Source: an uncultured Roseobacter sp. (GTDB lineage: Bacteria > Pseudomonadota > Alphaproteobacteria > Rhodobacterales > Rhodobacteraceae). From it: DNA of 64,000 bases. Location: NCBI GenBank assembly GCA_947501635.1, contig CANMWT010000001.1, positions 310,001 to 374,000 on the forward strand, given 5' to 3'. The notes under the pieces are model-generated. The model saw only the letters and a list, made by a program, of their open reading frames with translations, was not told the DNA's origin and did not search any database. This document shows positions 34,112-43,730 of this stretch, one piece after another (the first letter of the stretch is position 1; each line of letters opens with the position of its first letter). The position numbers and the translations under genes are program-made.

Positions 34112-34950
34112 TTCCTGTCGGGATGCGCGGGATAAACACCGAGTATCTCGACCATATTGGTAAAATAGTCGAGCTCTTCCAGCGCGCGCTGCACGGGTGC
34201 ATCATCCGGGTGACCTTCGATGTCAGCGTAGAACTGTGTCGCAGTAAAGGAGCCGCCGACCATGTAGCTTTCCAATTTGGTCATGTTGACACCGTTTGTC
34301 GCAAAACCGCCCATGGCCTTGTAAAGGGCGGCGGGAATATTGCGGACCTCGAACACGAACGTCGTTATCATCTTGTCTGACCGGCGCGACAGATCGAGCG
34401 CGTGGGACATCAACAAAAACCGCGTCGTGTTGTGATGTTCGTCTTCGATGTCACGGGCCAGAATATCAAGGCCGTGGATATCGGCGGCCACGGCACTGGC
34501 CAGTGCCCCGATACCCGGTTCCGGATGCCGGGCAAGCTCGGCTGCAGCACCCGCGCTGTCGGCGGCCGCTTCGGCGGTGATGCCATGCTTTTTAAGAAAG
34601 CTGCGTGCTTGGGGAATCAGCACCAGATGCGCGCGCACGTGGTTGACCTGATCCAGCGTGACCCCTTTGGGCGCCATCAGATTGATACGGACCCGTACGA
34701 ATCCCTCATCGATGATGTGCAGGCCGCTTTGTGGCAGCAGTCGGTGAATGTCGGCCACACGCCCGTAGGTCGAATTCTCGACTGGCAGCATCGCCAGATC
34801 CGCGCGGTTTTCGTGCATCGCCTTGATAACATCATCAAATGTCGCGCAAGGAACAGGCGTGGCATCCGGTCGCGCGTTCAAGGCCGCTTCGTGGCTGTAG
34901 GCGCCTAATTCGCCCTGAAAGGCAATGCGTGGGGCGGTTTCGGTCGTCAT
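34108..34950 (-). CDS. pheA: Prephenate dehydratase
   Basis: This 280-residue monofunctional enzyme has the catalytic domain (IAFQGELGAYSHEAAL, DLAMLPVENSTYGRV, EDEHHNTTRFLLMS with the TRF motif) and a C-terminal ACT domain (TTFVFEVRNIPAALYKAMGG, NMTKLESYMVGG) that binds phenylalanine for feedback inhibition. It makes phenylpyruvate from prephenate. It lacks a fused chorismate mutase, as is usual in alphaproteobacteria. AGGA stands just upstream of the ATG. Confidence 0.95.
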   Translation of the reverse strand: MTTETAPRIAFQGELGAYSHEAALNARPDATPVPCATFDDVIKAMHENRADLAMLPVENSTYGRVADIHRLLPQSGLHIIDEGFVRVRINLMAPKGVTLDQVNHVRAHLVLIPQARSFLKKHGITAEAAADSAGAAAELARHPEPGIGALASAVAADIHGLDILARDIEDEHHNTTRFLLMSHALDLSRRSDKMITTFVFEVRNIPAALYKAMGGFATNGVNMTKLESYMVGGSFTATQFYADIEGHPDDAPVQRALEELDYFTNMVEILGVYPAHPDRN

Positions 34951-35069
34951 TACGGTTTCCTAATACAAAAGTGCGACATAAAGGGGCGTTTCGTCGCGGT
35001 AAGTACACCTTGCCACGGCCAAGGTGAAGACGTAGATACCCCTGCAAACAGACAACAATGGAACTTGCC

Positions 35070-35573
35070 ATGTTCGATACTATGACTTTTACGAAAGCGG
35101 CGGGCGGCATCTGCGGCGCATTGCTTGTGTTTCTTCTGGGCAAGTGGGCGGCTGAAGCGCTGTTCCACGTCGATGCGCACGGCGAGGCGTCTTACGTCAT
35201 CGAAGTTGAAGGCGGCGAAGAGGTTGCAGAAGCCGAAGAAGTCGATTTCGCGACCATCATGGCATCCGCCAGCGTCGAAGATGGCGCGAAGGTCTTCCGC
35301 AAATGCTCGGCTTGTCACAAGCTTGAAGCAGGCGAAAACGGTGCCGGCCCATACCTTTATGGTGTGGTCGGGCGTGCGAAAGCGGCAGCCGATGGTTTTG
35401 GCTACTCTGATTCTCTTGCGTCGATGGGTGGCGAATGGACACCTGAAAACCTTAGCGCGTTCCTTGAAAAGCCGTCTTCTTACGCGCCGGGCACCTCCAT
35501 GGGCTTTGCCGGTCTGCGCAAAGTCGAGGACCGTGCAGACGTTATCGCGTATCTTGACAGCCTCGACGACTGA
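35070..35573 (+). CDS. cycM: Membrane-anchored c-type cytochrome (CycM/c552-like)
   Basis: This 167-residue protein has one N-terminal membrane helix (about residues 9-26, AAGGICGALLVFLLGKWAAE), an acidic linker rich in Glu (about 30-55) and a class I cytochrome c domain with heme motif CSACH and a methionine ligand in GTSMGFAGL. Such anchored cytochromes carry electrons from the bc1 complex to terminal oxidases, and a cbb3 oxidase is encoded 9 kb away. An in-frame ATG at 35058 would add four residues. A terminator follows. Confidence 0.88.
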   Translation: MFDTMTFTKAAGGICGALLVFLLGKWAAEALFHVDAHGEASYVIEVEGGEEVAEAEEVDFATIMASASVEDGAKVFRKCSACHKLEAGENGAGPYLYGVVGRAKAAADGFGYSDSLASMGGEWTPENLSAFLEKPSSYAPGTSMGFAGLRKVEDRADVIAYLDSLDD

Positions 35574-35592
35574 GGCAGTTTGAATCGATTTG

Positions 35593-35625
35593 AAAAGCCG
35601 CGTGCTACTGGCGCGCGGCTTTTTT
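35593..35625 (+). terminator. Rho-independent terminator after cytochrome gene
   Basis: The stem AGCCGCG (35596-35602) pairs with CGCGGCT (35614-35620), is flanked by A residues on the left and followed by a run of six T. It starts 20 bases after the stop codon. Confidence 0.88.
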
Positions 35626-35752
35626 GTTGGGCAATCCGCAATTTGGGCCCGCAGATCACATTTTCGCAACTTGTATCTTGGCCCAGCCTCCCGTTAGCTT
35701 ACATCACCAACGACAGGTCGGATCAGCCGACGCCATTGAGGAGGAAGTCCAG

Positions 35753-37687
35753 ATGACAAATCGACAGGTGCATCCAGTATTCACCAGACCGGACAGTATC
35801 CCGTTGGTGGGAAAAATTCTGTGTATTCTGATGCTGGGTGCCGCGATGGTTTGGTCATCTGTAGCGCGTGCGCAGGACAATATGGTCATCAGCCATGGGT
35901 ACTCTTTTTACGGCGACCTGACCTATCCCCAAGACTACCCGCATTTTGACTACGTAAATCCCGATGCTCCAAAAGGCGGCGAGATCGCATTGAGCGTCGT
36001 AGGCACCTTCGATTCGATGCACCCCTACACACGCAAAGGCCGCGCAGGTGCGCTGTCTACCGTGATGTATGAAAGCCTGCTGGGCGACGGCACTGGCGGC
36101 GCATCGGCACCTGCGGATGTCTACGGAGAGTCCTATTGTCTGTTGTGCGAGCGGATCGAATACCCTGAAACCAAGGATTGGGTGATCTTCTACATGCGGC
36201 CGGAGGCGCGCTTTTCCGACGGCACACCCGTCACCGCACATGACATCGCGTTCAGCCACAATCTGCTGTTGGATGAAGGGCTCAAATCCTACGCCGACGC
36301 GGTGCGCAAGCGCATCCCCGAGGTCGAGGTGATCGATGACTACACAATCAAGTTCTATTTCACCGAAGGGATATCCCGGCGCAGTCTTATTGATCAAGTC
36401 GGCTTTGTCCCGGCGTGGTCAAAGAAGTGGTACGAAGAAACTGGCGCGGGCCTGGACGAAAGCCGACTGGACATCTCGCCCGGGTCCGGGCCTTACATGG
36501 TGGACAGCGTCGACGTAAACCGGCGTATCGTCTACAAGCGCAACCCCGACTACTGGGGAAAAGACCTTCCTTTCAATGTTGGACGCAATAACATCGACAC
36601 TATCCGGATCGAGTATTTTGGCGATGACACCGCCGCCTTCGAGGCCTTCAAGGCGGGCGAATACACTTTCCGCAGCGAAGGCGACTCCAAGAAATGGGCA
36701 ACGGGTTATGATTTTCCCAAAACCCGTGAGGGCCTTGTGGTGACAAAGGAACTGCCCGATGGATCGCCACCAACACCATCCGGCATCGTTTTCAACCTTG
36801 GGCGCGAGACACTGCAAGACCGCCGCGTTCGGCAGGCTCTGGCGCTGGCGTTTAACTTTGAGTGGACCAACGAAAGCCTGCAATACGGTCTGTTCAAACA
36901 GCGCGCATCCTACACGCAGGACACGCCGTTGATGGCCAGCGGGCTGCCCGAAGGCGCTGAACTGGCCTTCCTTGAGAGCCTTGGCGATCTGGTGCCGGCT
37001 GCCATGATGACAGAGCCTGCTCTGGTGCCGCATACTTCCAACGCACAGCGGTTGCTGGACCGGCGCAATGCGCGCACAGCCATGCGACTGTTGGATGAGG
37101 CCGGTTGGGCCGTCGGCGACGATGGTATCCGCCGCAATGCTGCGGGTCAGACATTGTCACTGAACTTTTTGTTTAACAGTGCGACCTCCCCGACGCTAAG
37201 CGCGGTGATGGAGAACTACGTCGCCAATGTGAAAACGCTGGGCATCGACATTACTTTTGAAAAGGTGGATTCAGCGCAGTACACCACGCGCGAACGTGAT
37301 CGCGACTATGATCTGGTGTTCGACAGCTACGGTGCTTTTCTGGGCACCGGCACAGGGTTGATGCAACGCTACGGCTCAGAGGCTGCTGCGTTTTCGCTCT
37401 TCAACCCTGCCGGGCTGGCGAGCCCCTTGGTGGACGCCATCATTGACCGGTCGTTGAACGCATCGACACGCGAAGAAGAGCAGGCGACCCTGACGGCACT
37501 GGACCGCGCGCTGCGCTATGAATTCATCATGATACCCGTTTGGTACAACCCAAGCCACTGGGTCGCTTACTACGACCAGTATGAACACCCTGAAAACATC
37601 CCGCCCTTTTCTTTGGGGCAACTGGATTTCTGGTGGTACAATCAGGACAAGGCGGATGCCTTGCGCGCGGCCGGAGCACTGAGGTAA
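35753..37687 (+). CDS. yejA: Peptide ABC transporter substrate-binding protein, YejA type
   Basis: This 644-residue protein has a long positively charged N-region and a signal core ([19 protein letters not shown], cut before QDNM). The mature protein opens with the YejA signature [20 protein letters not shown], followed by [11 protein letters not shown]. It belongs to the family 5 solute-binding proteins, which take up oligopeptides or microcin C-like compounds. AGGAGG precedes ATG 35753, which decides against the longer frame. It heads a four-gene operon yejA-yejB-yejE-yejF. Confidence 0.92.
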   Translation: MTNRQVHPVFTRPDSIPLVGKILCILMLGAAMVWSSVARAQDNMVISHGYSFYGDLTYPQDYPHFDYVNPDAPKGGEIALSVVGTFDSMHPYTRKGRAGALSTVMYESLLGDGTGGASAPADVYGESYCLLCERIEYPETKDWVIFYMRPEARFSDGTPVTAHDIAFSHNLLLDEGLKSYADAVRKRIPEVEVIDDYTIKFYFTEGISRRSLIDQVGFVPAWSKKWYEETGAGLDESRLDISPGSGPYMVDSVDVNRRIVYKRNPDYWGKDLPFNVGRNNIDTIRIEYFGDDTAAFEAFKAGEYTFRSEGDSKKWATGYDFPKTREGLVVTKELPDGSPPTPSGIVFNLGRETLQDRRVRQALALAFNFEWTNESLQYGLFKQRASYTQDTPLMASGLPEGAELAFLESLGDLVPAAMMTEPALVPHTSNAQRLLDRRNARTAMRLLDEAGWAVGDDGIRRNAAGQTLSLNFLFNSATSPTLSAVMENYVANVKTLGIDITFEKVDSAQYTTRERDRDYDLVFDSYGAFLGTGTGLMQRYGSEAAAFSLFNPAGLASPLVDAIIDRSLNASTREEEQATLTALDRALRYEFIMIPVWYNPSHWVAYYDQYEHPENIPPFSLGQLDFWWYNQDKADALRAAGALR

Positions 37688-37691
37688 GCGC

Positions 37692-38783
37692 ATGGGCGCC
37701 TATATTATCAGACGGTTGCTGCTGATCGTCCCGACGCTTTTGGGCATCATGCTTATCAACTTCGCGCTGGTGCAATTTGTACCGGGTGGTCCTGTAGAGC
37801 AGGCCATTGCCCGCATTCAGGGCGGCGGTGATGTGTTCGAAGGCTTCTCTGGCACGAACAATGACGCGGGCGCTGACGATCTGAGCGCCGGCAATGACAG
37901 CCAGTATATCGGTGCGCGGGGTCTCCCGCCTGAATTCATTGCCGAACTGGAAGCCGAGTTCGGTTTTGACAAGCCGCCCGTGGAACGCTTTCTCAACATG
38001 ATATGGAATTATATGCGCCTCGATTTCGGGGAAAGCTATTTCCGCTCCATCTCTGTCATTGAGCTGATCAAGGAAAAGCTGCCGGTATCTATATCTCTGG
38101 GGCTATGGTCCACACTGATTGCTTATCTGGTGTCGATCCCACTGGGCATTCGCAAGGCGGTGAAAGATGGCTCCAGCTTTGATACATGGACCTCGGGTGC
38201 GATTATCGCAGCCTATGCCATCCCGGGCTTTCTGTTCGCGATCTTGCTGCTTGTTCTGTTTGCGGGCGGATCATACTACCAGATATTCCCGCTGCGCGGC
38301 CTGACCTCCGACAACTTCGACCAGCTCAGCACATGGGGCAAGGTCGTCGACTACTTCTGGCATATCACCCTGCCGGTACTCGCCTCGACGATCTCGGCTT
38401 TTGCGACGCTGACGCTGCTGACCAAGAACAGTTTCCTCGACGAGATCAAAAAGCACTATGTGATGACCGCGCGCGCCAAGGGCCTGTCGGAAAAGCGCGT
38501 CCTTTATGGACATGTCTTCCGCAATGCGATGCTGATTGTGATCGCTGGCTTCCCTGCGGTGTTTATCGGCGTCTTCTTCGGTGCCTCGCTCATCATTGAA
38601 ACGATCTTCAGCCTAGATGGACTAGGGCGGCTTGGCTTTGAAGCGGCGGTCGCGCGTGACTATCCCATCGTGTTCGGGACACTGTTCATCTTTGGCCTGA
38701 TCGGGCTGGTTGTCGGGTTGTTGTCAGACCTGATGTATGTGCTGGTGGACCCACGCATCGACTTTGAAAAGCGGGAGGGATAG
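37692..38783 (+). CDS. yejB: Peptide ABC transporter permease YejB
   Basis: This 363-residue inner-membrane permease has an N-terminal helix ([20 protein letters not shown]), a periplasmic insert of about 75 residues with a Gly/Asp-rich stretch, and the usual five C-terminal helices. The coupling EAA-type loop reads [24 protein letters not shown]. It lies four bases after yejA and three before yejE. Confidence 0.94.
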   Translation: MGAYIIRRLLLIVPTLLGIMLINFALVQFVPGGPVEQAIARIQGGGDVFEGFSGTNNDAGADDLSAGNDSQYIGARGLPPEFIAELEAEFGFDKPPVERFLNMIWNYMRLDFGESYFRSISVIELIKEKLPVSISLGLWSTLIAYLVSIPLGIRKAVKDGSSFDTWTSGAIIAAYAIPGFLFAILLLVLFAGGSYYQIFPLRGLTSDNFDQLSTWGKVVDYFWHITLPVLASTISAFATLTLLTKNSFLDEIKKHYVMTARAKGLSEKRVLYGHVFRNAMLIVIAGFPAVFIGVFFGASLIIETIFSLDGLGRLGFEAAVARDYPIVFGTLFIFGLIGLVVGLLSDLMYVLVDPRIDFEKREG

Positions 38784-38786
38784 CGC

Positions 38787-39965
38787 ATGGCTGTGACTGA
38801 CCCGCCAACCGATGCTGTTGACCCCTCCGGAGCGATGCCAGAGGGCCGCCCGCAAAAGTCGTGGCTGTCGCCACTGAACGAACGGCGGTGGCGCAACTTC
38901 AAACGCAATCGTCGGGCCTATTGGTCGCTGTGGATATTCTCGATCCTGTTTGGCCTTTCGCTCTTTGCCGAGTTTATCGCCTATGACAAACCGATCCTTG
39001 TCCAATACCGCGGGCAGTACTACACGCCGATCTGGAACTTTTACCCCGAAACCGAATTTGGTGGCGATTTCCAGACAGAGGCGGTCTATCGCGACCCGGA
39101 AGTGAAGTGTCTGATCGCGACGGGCGGGCTGGATTTGTGTTTTGACGATCCCGAAGGCTACATTGAAGATGCGCAAGACGGTCTGATCGATGGCGAGCCC
39201 ATTGAAAAAGGCTGGGCGCTGTGGCCGTTGATCCCCTATTCCTACGACACGGCGGTGGACAGGCCCGGCGCCGCACCGTTGCCGCCCAACGGAGAGAACC
39301 TGCTGGGCACGGATGGCACGAAACGCGACGTGCTGGCACGGGTCATTCACGGCTTCCGGCTCTCGGTCTTTTTCACAATCATTGTGACGGGCCTGTCCAG
39401 CATCATTGGTATCATCGCAGGCGCGGTGCAGGGGTATTTCGGCGGCAAGACGGACCTTATCTTCCAGCGGATCATCGAAATATGGTCCTCCACGCCGCAG
39501 CTTTACATCATCATCATCCTCTTCGCGATTTTGGGAAGGGGGTTCTGGCTTCTTGTTTTTCTTATGGTGCTCTTTGGGTGGATGTCGCTTGTTGGTGTTG
39601 TACGCGCGGAATTTCTGCGCGCGCGCAACTTGGAATATGTGCGGGCCGCGCGGGCTTTGGGGGTATCCAACATTACGATCATGTTCCGCCACATGTTGCC
39701 CAACGCCATGGTGGCGACCCTGACAATGCTGCCTTTTATCGTCACAGGTACGATAGCAACGCTTGCCGGTCTCGATTTCCTTGGCTTCGGCCTGCCGTCC
39801 TCGGCCCCCTCTCTGGGAGAGTTGACGCTGCAGGCGAAACAGAACCTGCAAGCGCCCTGGCTGGCCTTCACGGCATTCTTCACCTTTGCGATCATGCTGT
39901 CGTTGCTGGTCTTCATCTTCGAAGGTGTGCGCGACGCATTTGATCCCAGAAAGACATTCTCATGA
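38787..39965 (+). CDS. yejE: Peptide ABC transporter permease YejE
   Basis: This 392-residue permease has the OppC-like N-terminal helix (about 40-62) preceded by a NERRWRNFKRNRRAYWSLWI sequence. A large periplasmic loop follows (about 65-175), typical for YejE and longer than in OppC. Five helices come next, with the coupling loop FLRARNLEYVRAARALGV. It pairs with YejB, and its stop overlaps the yejF start by four bases. Confidence 0.94.
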   Translation: MAVTDPPTDAVDPSGAMPEGRPQKSWLSPLNERRWRNFKRNRRAYWSLWIFSILFGLSLFAEFIAYDKPILVQYRGQYYTPIWNFYPETEFGGDFQTEAVYRDPEVKCLIATGGLDLCFDDPEGYIEDAQDGLIDGEPIEKGWALWPLIPYSYDTAVDRPGAAPLPPNGENLLGTDGTKRDVLARVIHGFRLSVFFTIIVTGLSSIIGIIAGAVQGYFGGKTDLIFQRIIEIWSSTPQLYIIIILFAILGRGFWLLVFLMVLFGWMSLVGVVRAEFLRARNLEYVRAARALGVSNITIMFRHMLPNAMVATLTMLPFIVTGTIATLAGLDFLGFGLPSSAPSLGELTLQAKQNLQAPWLAFTAFFTFAIMLSLLVFIFEGVRDAFDPRKTFS

Positions 39966-41542
39966 GCGCGCTTTTGGATGTGAAAGATCTTGTGGTGAGC
40001 TTCAGGCAGGATGGCAAGCTCACCCAGGCGGTAAAAGGCGTCAGCTTTTCTGTCGAGCGTGGGGAAACTGTCGCGATCGTCGGCGAGTCCGGATCGGGTA
40101 AATCCGTGTCGGCGTTGTCGACCGTATCGCTGCTGGGTGACAGTGCGGAAGTGTCGGGGTCGGTTACATATGACGGTCAGCAAATGATCGGGGCGGACCA
40201 GGCGCTGCTGCGTAAGGTGCGCGGCAATGACATCAGCTTCATCTTTCAAGAGCCGATGACATCGCTCAATCCGCTTCACACAATCGAAAAACAGCTTGGG
40301 GAAAGTCTGGCACTGCATCAGGGCCTTGTTGGCAATGAGGCCCGCGCAAGGATTATCGAGTTGTTGGAACAGGTCGGCATTCAGGATGCCGAAACCCGGG
40401 TGACCAGCTATCCGCACCAACTGTCGGGCGGGCAACGCCAACGGGTCATGATCGCCATGGCGCTTGCAAACAAACCCGATGTGTTGATCGCGGACGAGCC
40501 CACAACGGCACTGGACGTCACCATCCAGGCGCAAATCCTCGATCTGCTGAAAGACCTCAAAGATCGCATGGGGATGGGGCTTTTGTTTATCACGCACGAT
40601 CTTGGCATCGTGCGCCGTATCGCAGACCGCGTCTGTGTTATGCAAAAGGGCGAGATCGTCGAGACAGGCCGCACCGCTGATATCTTCGGCAATCCGCAAC
40701 ACCCCTATACCCGCAAACTGCTCAGCGCAGAGCCTTCGGGTACGCCCTTTCCGCTACCCGCAGACGCGCCTGTAATTGCCCGGACCGATCATCTCAAAGT
40801 CTGGTTCCCGATACAGAAGGGGCTGTTGCGCCGTACCGTCGGGCACGTCAAAGCGGTCAACGACACCAGCATTGCTGTCCGGTCGGGTGAAACGATCGGT
40901 GTCGTGGGGGAGTCTGGCTCCGGCAAAACCACGATGGCGCTGGCATTGATGCGATTGATCGCCTCCGAAGGCGAGATTACTTTCATGGGGCAGGACGTGC
41001 GGCAATGGTCCACGCGGCAGCTACGAAGCCTGCGCAAAGACATGCAGATCGTATTTCAGGATCCTTTCGGCTCTTTGAGCCCACGTATGACATGCGCTCA
41101 GATCATTTCCGAAGGTTTGAAAATCCATAACGTTGATCCCGACCGCGACCAGCGTACGCTGGTGCGTGAGGTTATGGAAGAAGTGGGCCTCGATCCTGCC
41201 ACGATGGACCGCTATCCGCATGAATTCTCGGGTGGACAAAGACAAAGGATTGCCATCGCCCGGGCCATGGTGCTGCGGCCCAAGCTTTTGGTGCTGGACG
41301 AACCCACCTCGGCGCTTGATATGACAGTGCAGGTGCAAATCGTCGACCTGCTGCGCGAGCTGCAAAAGAAGTACGGTCTGGCATATATCTTCATCAGCCA
41401 TGATTTGCGCGTGGTGCGGGCCATGTCGCACCATGTCATGGTTATGAAGCGCGGAGACGTGGTTGAAACCGGCGCTGTAGAACAGGTGTTCGAAGCGCCA
41501 CGGCACGACTACACCAAGACCCTGCTGGCTGCGGCGACCTAG
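39962..41542 (+). CDS. yejF: Peptide ABC transporter duplicated ATPase YejF
   Basis: This 526-residue protein contains two ABC ATPase domains. The first has Walker A GESGSGKS near residue 42, signature LSGGQRQRVMIAMAL and Walker B LIADEPTTALD. The second has Walker A GESGSGKT near 318, signature FSGGQRQRIAIARAM and Walker B LVLDEPTSALD. The fusion of OppD- and OppF-like units is normal for YejF. It energises YejBE. It converges with hemN, leaving three bases between the stops. Confidence 0.95.
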   Translation: MSALLDVKDLVVSFRQDGKLTQAVKGVSFSVERGETVAIVGESGSGKSVSALSTVSLLGDSAEVSGSVTYDGQQMIGADQALLRKVRGNDISFIFQEPMTSLNPLHTIEKQLGESLALHQGLVGNEARARIIELLEQVGIQDAETRVTSYPHQLSGGQRQRVMIAMALANKPDVLIADEPTTALDVTIQAQILDLLKDLKDRMGMGLLFITHDLGIVRRIADRVCVMQKGEIVETGRTADIFGNPQHPYTRKLLSAEPSGTPFPLPADAPVIARTDHLKVWFPIQKGLLRRTVGHVKAVNDTSIAVRSGETIGVVGESGSGKTTMALALMRLIASEGEITFMGQDVRQWSTRQLRSLRKDMQIVFQDPFGSLSPRMTCAQIISEGLKIHNVDPDRDQRTLVREVMEEVGLDPATMDRYPHEFSGGQRQRIAIARAMVLRPKLLVLDEPTSALDMTVQVQIVDLLRELQKKYGLAYIFISHDLRVVRAMSHHVMVMKRGDVVETGAVEQVFEAPRHDYTKTLLAAAT

Positions 41543-41545
41543 CTT

Positions 41546-42901
41546 TTAGATTGCAGAGGCGTGACCGGCATTGGACATGTCGTAGGCGTCAAAATGGCGC
41601 GCAATGATACGTGTCAGGGGCTGGCCCTCTTCCAGAATGCGGAAGTGCGTCGACGTCAACCTGACGATATCGCCAAAGTAGTCTGCTGCCTCGTGCAACA
41701 AGGCTTTGATATGGGCCTCGCGGTCGGGAAAGCGCGTTACCAACTCGTCGATGCTGACCTCAAAGTCGCACATCACGGCCTCGATCAGGCGTGCGCGCAG
41801 GTTGTCTTCGGCGGTGAACATATGACCGCGCGCGGTTGCGAATTCGCCCGCGCGAATGGATTTGGTATAACCGGATGTTGCGGGGTTGTTTTGCGCATAG
41901 CCTTGTGGGAAACGCGAAATTGCCGAGGCCCCAAGGCCGATAAGAACTTCTGCAGGCTCGTCGGTGTAGCCCTGAAAATTCCGGCGGAGTTGCCCGGTCT
42001 GTGCCGCGATGGCCAGCGGATCATGTGGTACTGCAAAATGGTCGATCCCGATCTGGCGGTATCCATCCCATTCGAAAAGCTGCCGTGCGGTCTCGAACAG
42101 CTGTAGCCGTTTTTCAGGTGCGGGCAGTGCATCTGACGGGATGAGCGACTGACGCCGCGCCATCCAGGGCACATGTGCGTAGCCGTAAAGTGCCACGCGG
42201 TCCGGGCTGAGTGTCAGCAGTTTCTGAACACTCGCCGCGATTTTTTCCGTGGTTTGATGCGGCAGGCCAAAAAGGATATCCGCATTGAGCGAAGCGATGC
42301 CCGCTGCGCGCAGCATGTCGGCGGCATTGCGTGTCACATCAAAGCTTTGTAGCCGGCCTATCGTGGTCTGGATTTCTTCGTCAAAATCCTGAACCCCGAT
42401 CGAGGCGCGGGTCATGCCCGCTTTGGCCAGCGCATCGACACGGGACTGGTCAACCTCGTTTGGATCAATTTCGACCGAGAACTCTCCATTCTCGGCGAGC
42501 GGCGCCATGTCGAACACAGTGCCGGCAAGATCCGCGATCATTTCCGAATCCAGAAGTGTGGGCGTTCCGCCGCCCCAATGTACCCGGCTGAGGGTCACAT
42601 TCTCGGGTAAAACAGATGCTAATAGCTTAATTTCATTCTTTAGTGTGGACAGATAGGTGATGACTGGGTCATTACTGGTAGTGCCTTGAGTGCGGCAGGC
42701 GCAAAACCAGCACAGACGTCGGCAAAACGGAATGTGCAGATACAGTGAAATGCGGCTTCCAGGCGGTATCGCGGTGATCCACTCGCGTGCGTGAGCATCT
42801 GTGGTTTCAGCCGAAAATTGAGGTGCCGTTGGATAGCTTGTGTAACGCGGGACTTTTGCGTCAAACAGCCCCATTCTGGCGAGTTTGGATGTAATGCTCA
42901 T
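41546..42901 (-). CDS. hemN: Oxygen-independent coproporphyrinogen III dehydrogenase
   Basis: This 451-residue radical SAM enzyme converts coproporphyrinogen III to protoporphyrinogen IX without oxygen. The iron-sulfur cysteines are in FCRRLCWFCACRT (C60, C64, C67, plus C69 as in HemN). Before them stands the PRYTSYPTAPQF opening, and later motifs are VHWGGGTPT, EIDPNEVD and NADILFGLPHQT. It complements hemF in this window for microaerobic growth. A FNR box lies 35 bases upstream. The start at 42901 has no Shine-Dalgarno sequence; an upstream in-frame start (42976) would run through the FNR box and overlap fnrL. Confidence 0.95.
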   Translation of the reverse strand: MSITSKLARMGLFDAKVPRYTSYPTAPQFSAETTDAHAREWITAIPPGSRISLYLHIPFCRRLCWFCACRTQGTTSNDPVITYLSTLKNEIKLLASVLPENVTLSRVHWGGGTPTLLDSEMIADLAGTVFDMAPLAENGEFSVEIDPNEVDQSRVDALAKAGMTRASIGVQDFDEEIQTTIGRLQSFDVTRNAADMLRAAGIASLNADILFGLPHQTTEKIAASVQKLLTLSPDRVALYGYAHVPWMARRQSLIPSDALPAPEKRLQLFETARQLFEWDGYRQIGIDHFAVPHDPLAIAAQTGQLRRNFQGYTDEPAEVLIGLGASAISRFPQGYAQNNPATSGYTKSIRAGEFATARGHMFTAEDNLRARLIEAVMCDFEVSIDELVTRFPDREAHIKALLHEAADYFGDIVRLTSTHFRILEEGQPLTRIIARHFDAYDMSNAGHASAI

Positions 42902-42935
42902 ACGGTCTGGATAGGCCGTGCTGTGCCTGTCATCC

Positions 42936-42949
42936 TTGACATGGATCAA
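42936..42949. promoter_or_regulatory. FNR/FnrL box in the hemN-fnrL gap
   Basis: TTGACATGGATCAA matches the FNR consensus TTGAT-N4-ATCAA in nine of ten positions. Its centre is 41.5 bases upstream of the hemN A of ATG, the class II activator distance if transcription starts at that A. A TATCCA sequence at 42908-42913 on the minus strand fits a -10 element. For fnrL on the other strand the box lies 16 bases before the ATG, suited to autorepression. Confidence 0.85.
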
Positions 42950-42965
42950 AGGCGGGGACTTTTTG

Positions 42966-43709
42966 ATGCAAGACATGGTGGCGCCGAATATGAACGACTG
43001 CGTCGATTGCCCGATCCGCCATCGGGCGGTCTGCGCACGCTGTGACGCCGACGAACTGGAACTGTTGGAAGATATTAAATATTACCGCAGTTTCACAGCT
43101 GGCCAGACGATCATGTGGTCGGGCGACAGGATGGACTTTGTGGCCTCCGTTGTCTCTGGCGTTGCTGCGCTGACCCAGACCATGGAAGACGGGCGCACGC
43201 AGATGGTTGGGCTGCTGCTGCCTTCCGATTTTGTCGGGCGTCCCGGGCGTGAAACTGCGACTTATACGGTGACGGCGACAAGCGATCTGGTGATGTGTTG
43301 TTTCCGCCGCAAGCCTTTTGAACAGATGATAAACTCGACGCCGCATATCGCGCACCGCCTGCTGGAAATGACCTTGGACGAGCTTGACGCCGCGCGCGAA
43401 TGGATGCTGGTTCTGGGCCGCAAGACCGCACGCGAAAAGATCGCGAGCCTGCTGGCCATTATCGCCAGACGAGATGCAGTTCTTGCAAAAAACACCGATA
43501 TCAACAGTCTGGCGTTTGATCTGCCTCTGACCCGAGAGGCAATGTCGGACTATCTCGGCCTCACGCTCGAAACGGTGAGCCGTCAGATATCCGCGTTGAA
43601 AAAGGACGGGGTCATCGTGCTTGAAGGCAAGCGCCGTATTAACGTCCCCGATATGGACCGCCTCATGGACGAGGCAGGAGATGACAGCGACGGCGGCTTC
43701 CTGAGTTAA
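42966..43709 (+). CDS. fnrL: Oxygen-sensing Crp/Fnr-family regulator FnrL
   Basis: This 247-residue protein has the FnrL N-terminal cysteine set (C12, C15, C23, C26 in NDCVDCPIRHRAVCARC) plus adjacent cysteines 111-112, enough for an oxygen-labile [4Fe-4S] cluster. A cNMP-like beta-roll, the dimer helix and a C-terminal helix-turn-helix follow. The recognition helix LETVSRQISAL carries the ExxSR pattern that reads TTGAT half-sites. Those half-sites are present at hemN, ccoN and ccoG nearby. ATG 42966 follows GGCGGGG; a longer frame would start inside the FNR box region. Confidence 0.94.
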   Translation: MQDMVAPNMNDCVDCPIRHRAVCARCDADELELLEDIKYYRSFTAGQTIMWSGDRMDFVASVVSGVAALTQTMEDGRTQMVGLLLPSDFVGRPGRETATYTVTATSDLVMCCFRRKPFEQMINSTPHIAHRLLEMTLDELDAAREWMLVLGRKTAREKIASLLAIIARRDAVLAKNTDINSLAFDLPLTREAMSDYLGLTLETVSRQISALKKDGVIVLEGKRRINVPDMDRLMDEAGDDSDGGFLS

Positions 43710-43730
43710 CGCCGCCGCTGCCACTGTCCG

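Noticed and set aside
38724-39851. Minus-strand open frame opposite yejE
   Set aside because: It mirrors the codons of a fully supported permease gene and has a composition unlike proteins (Arg/Gln/His-rich).
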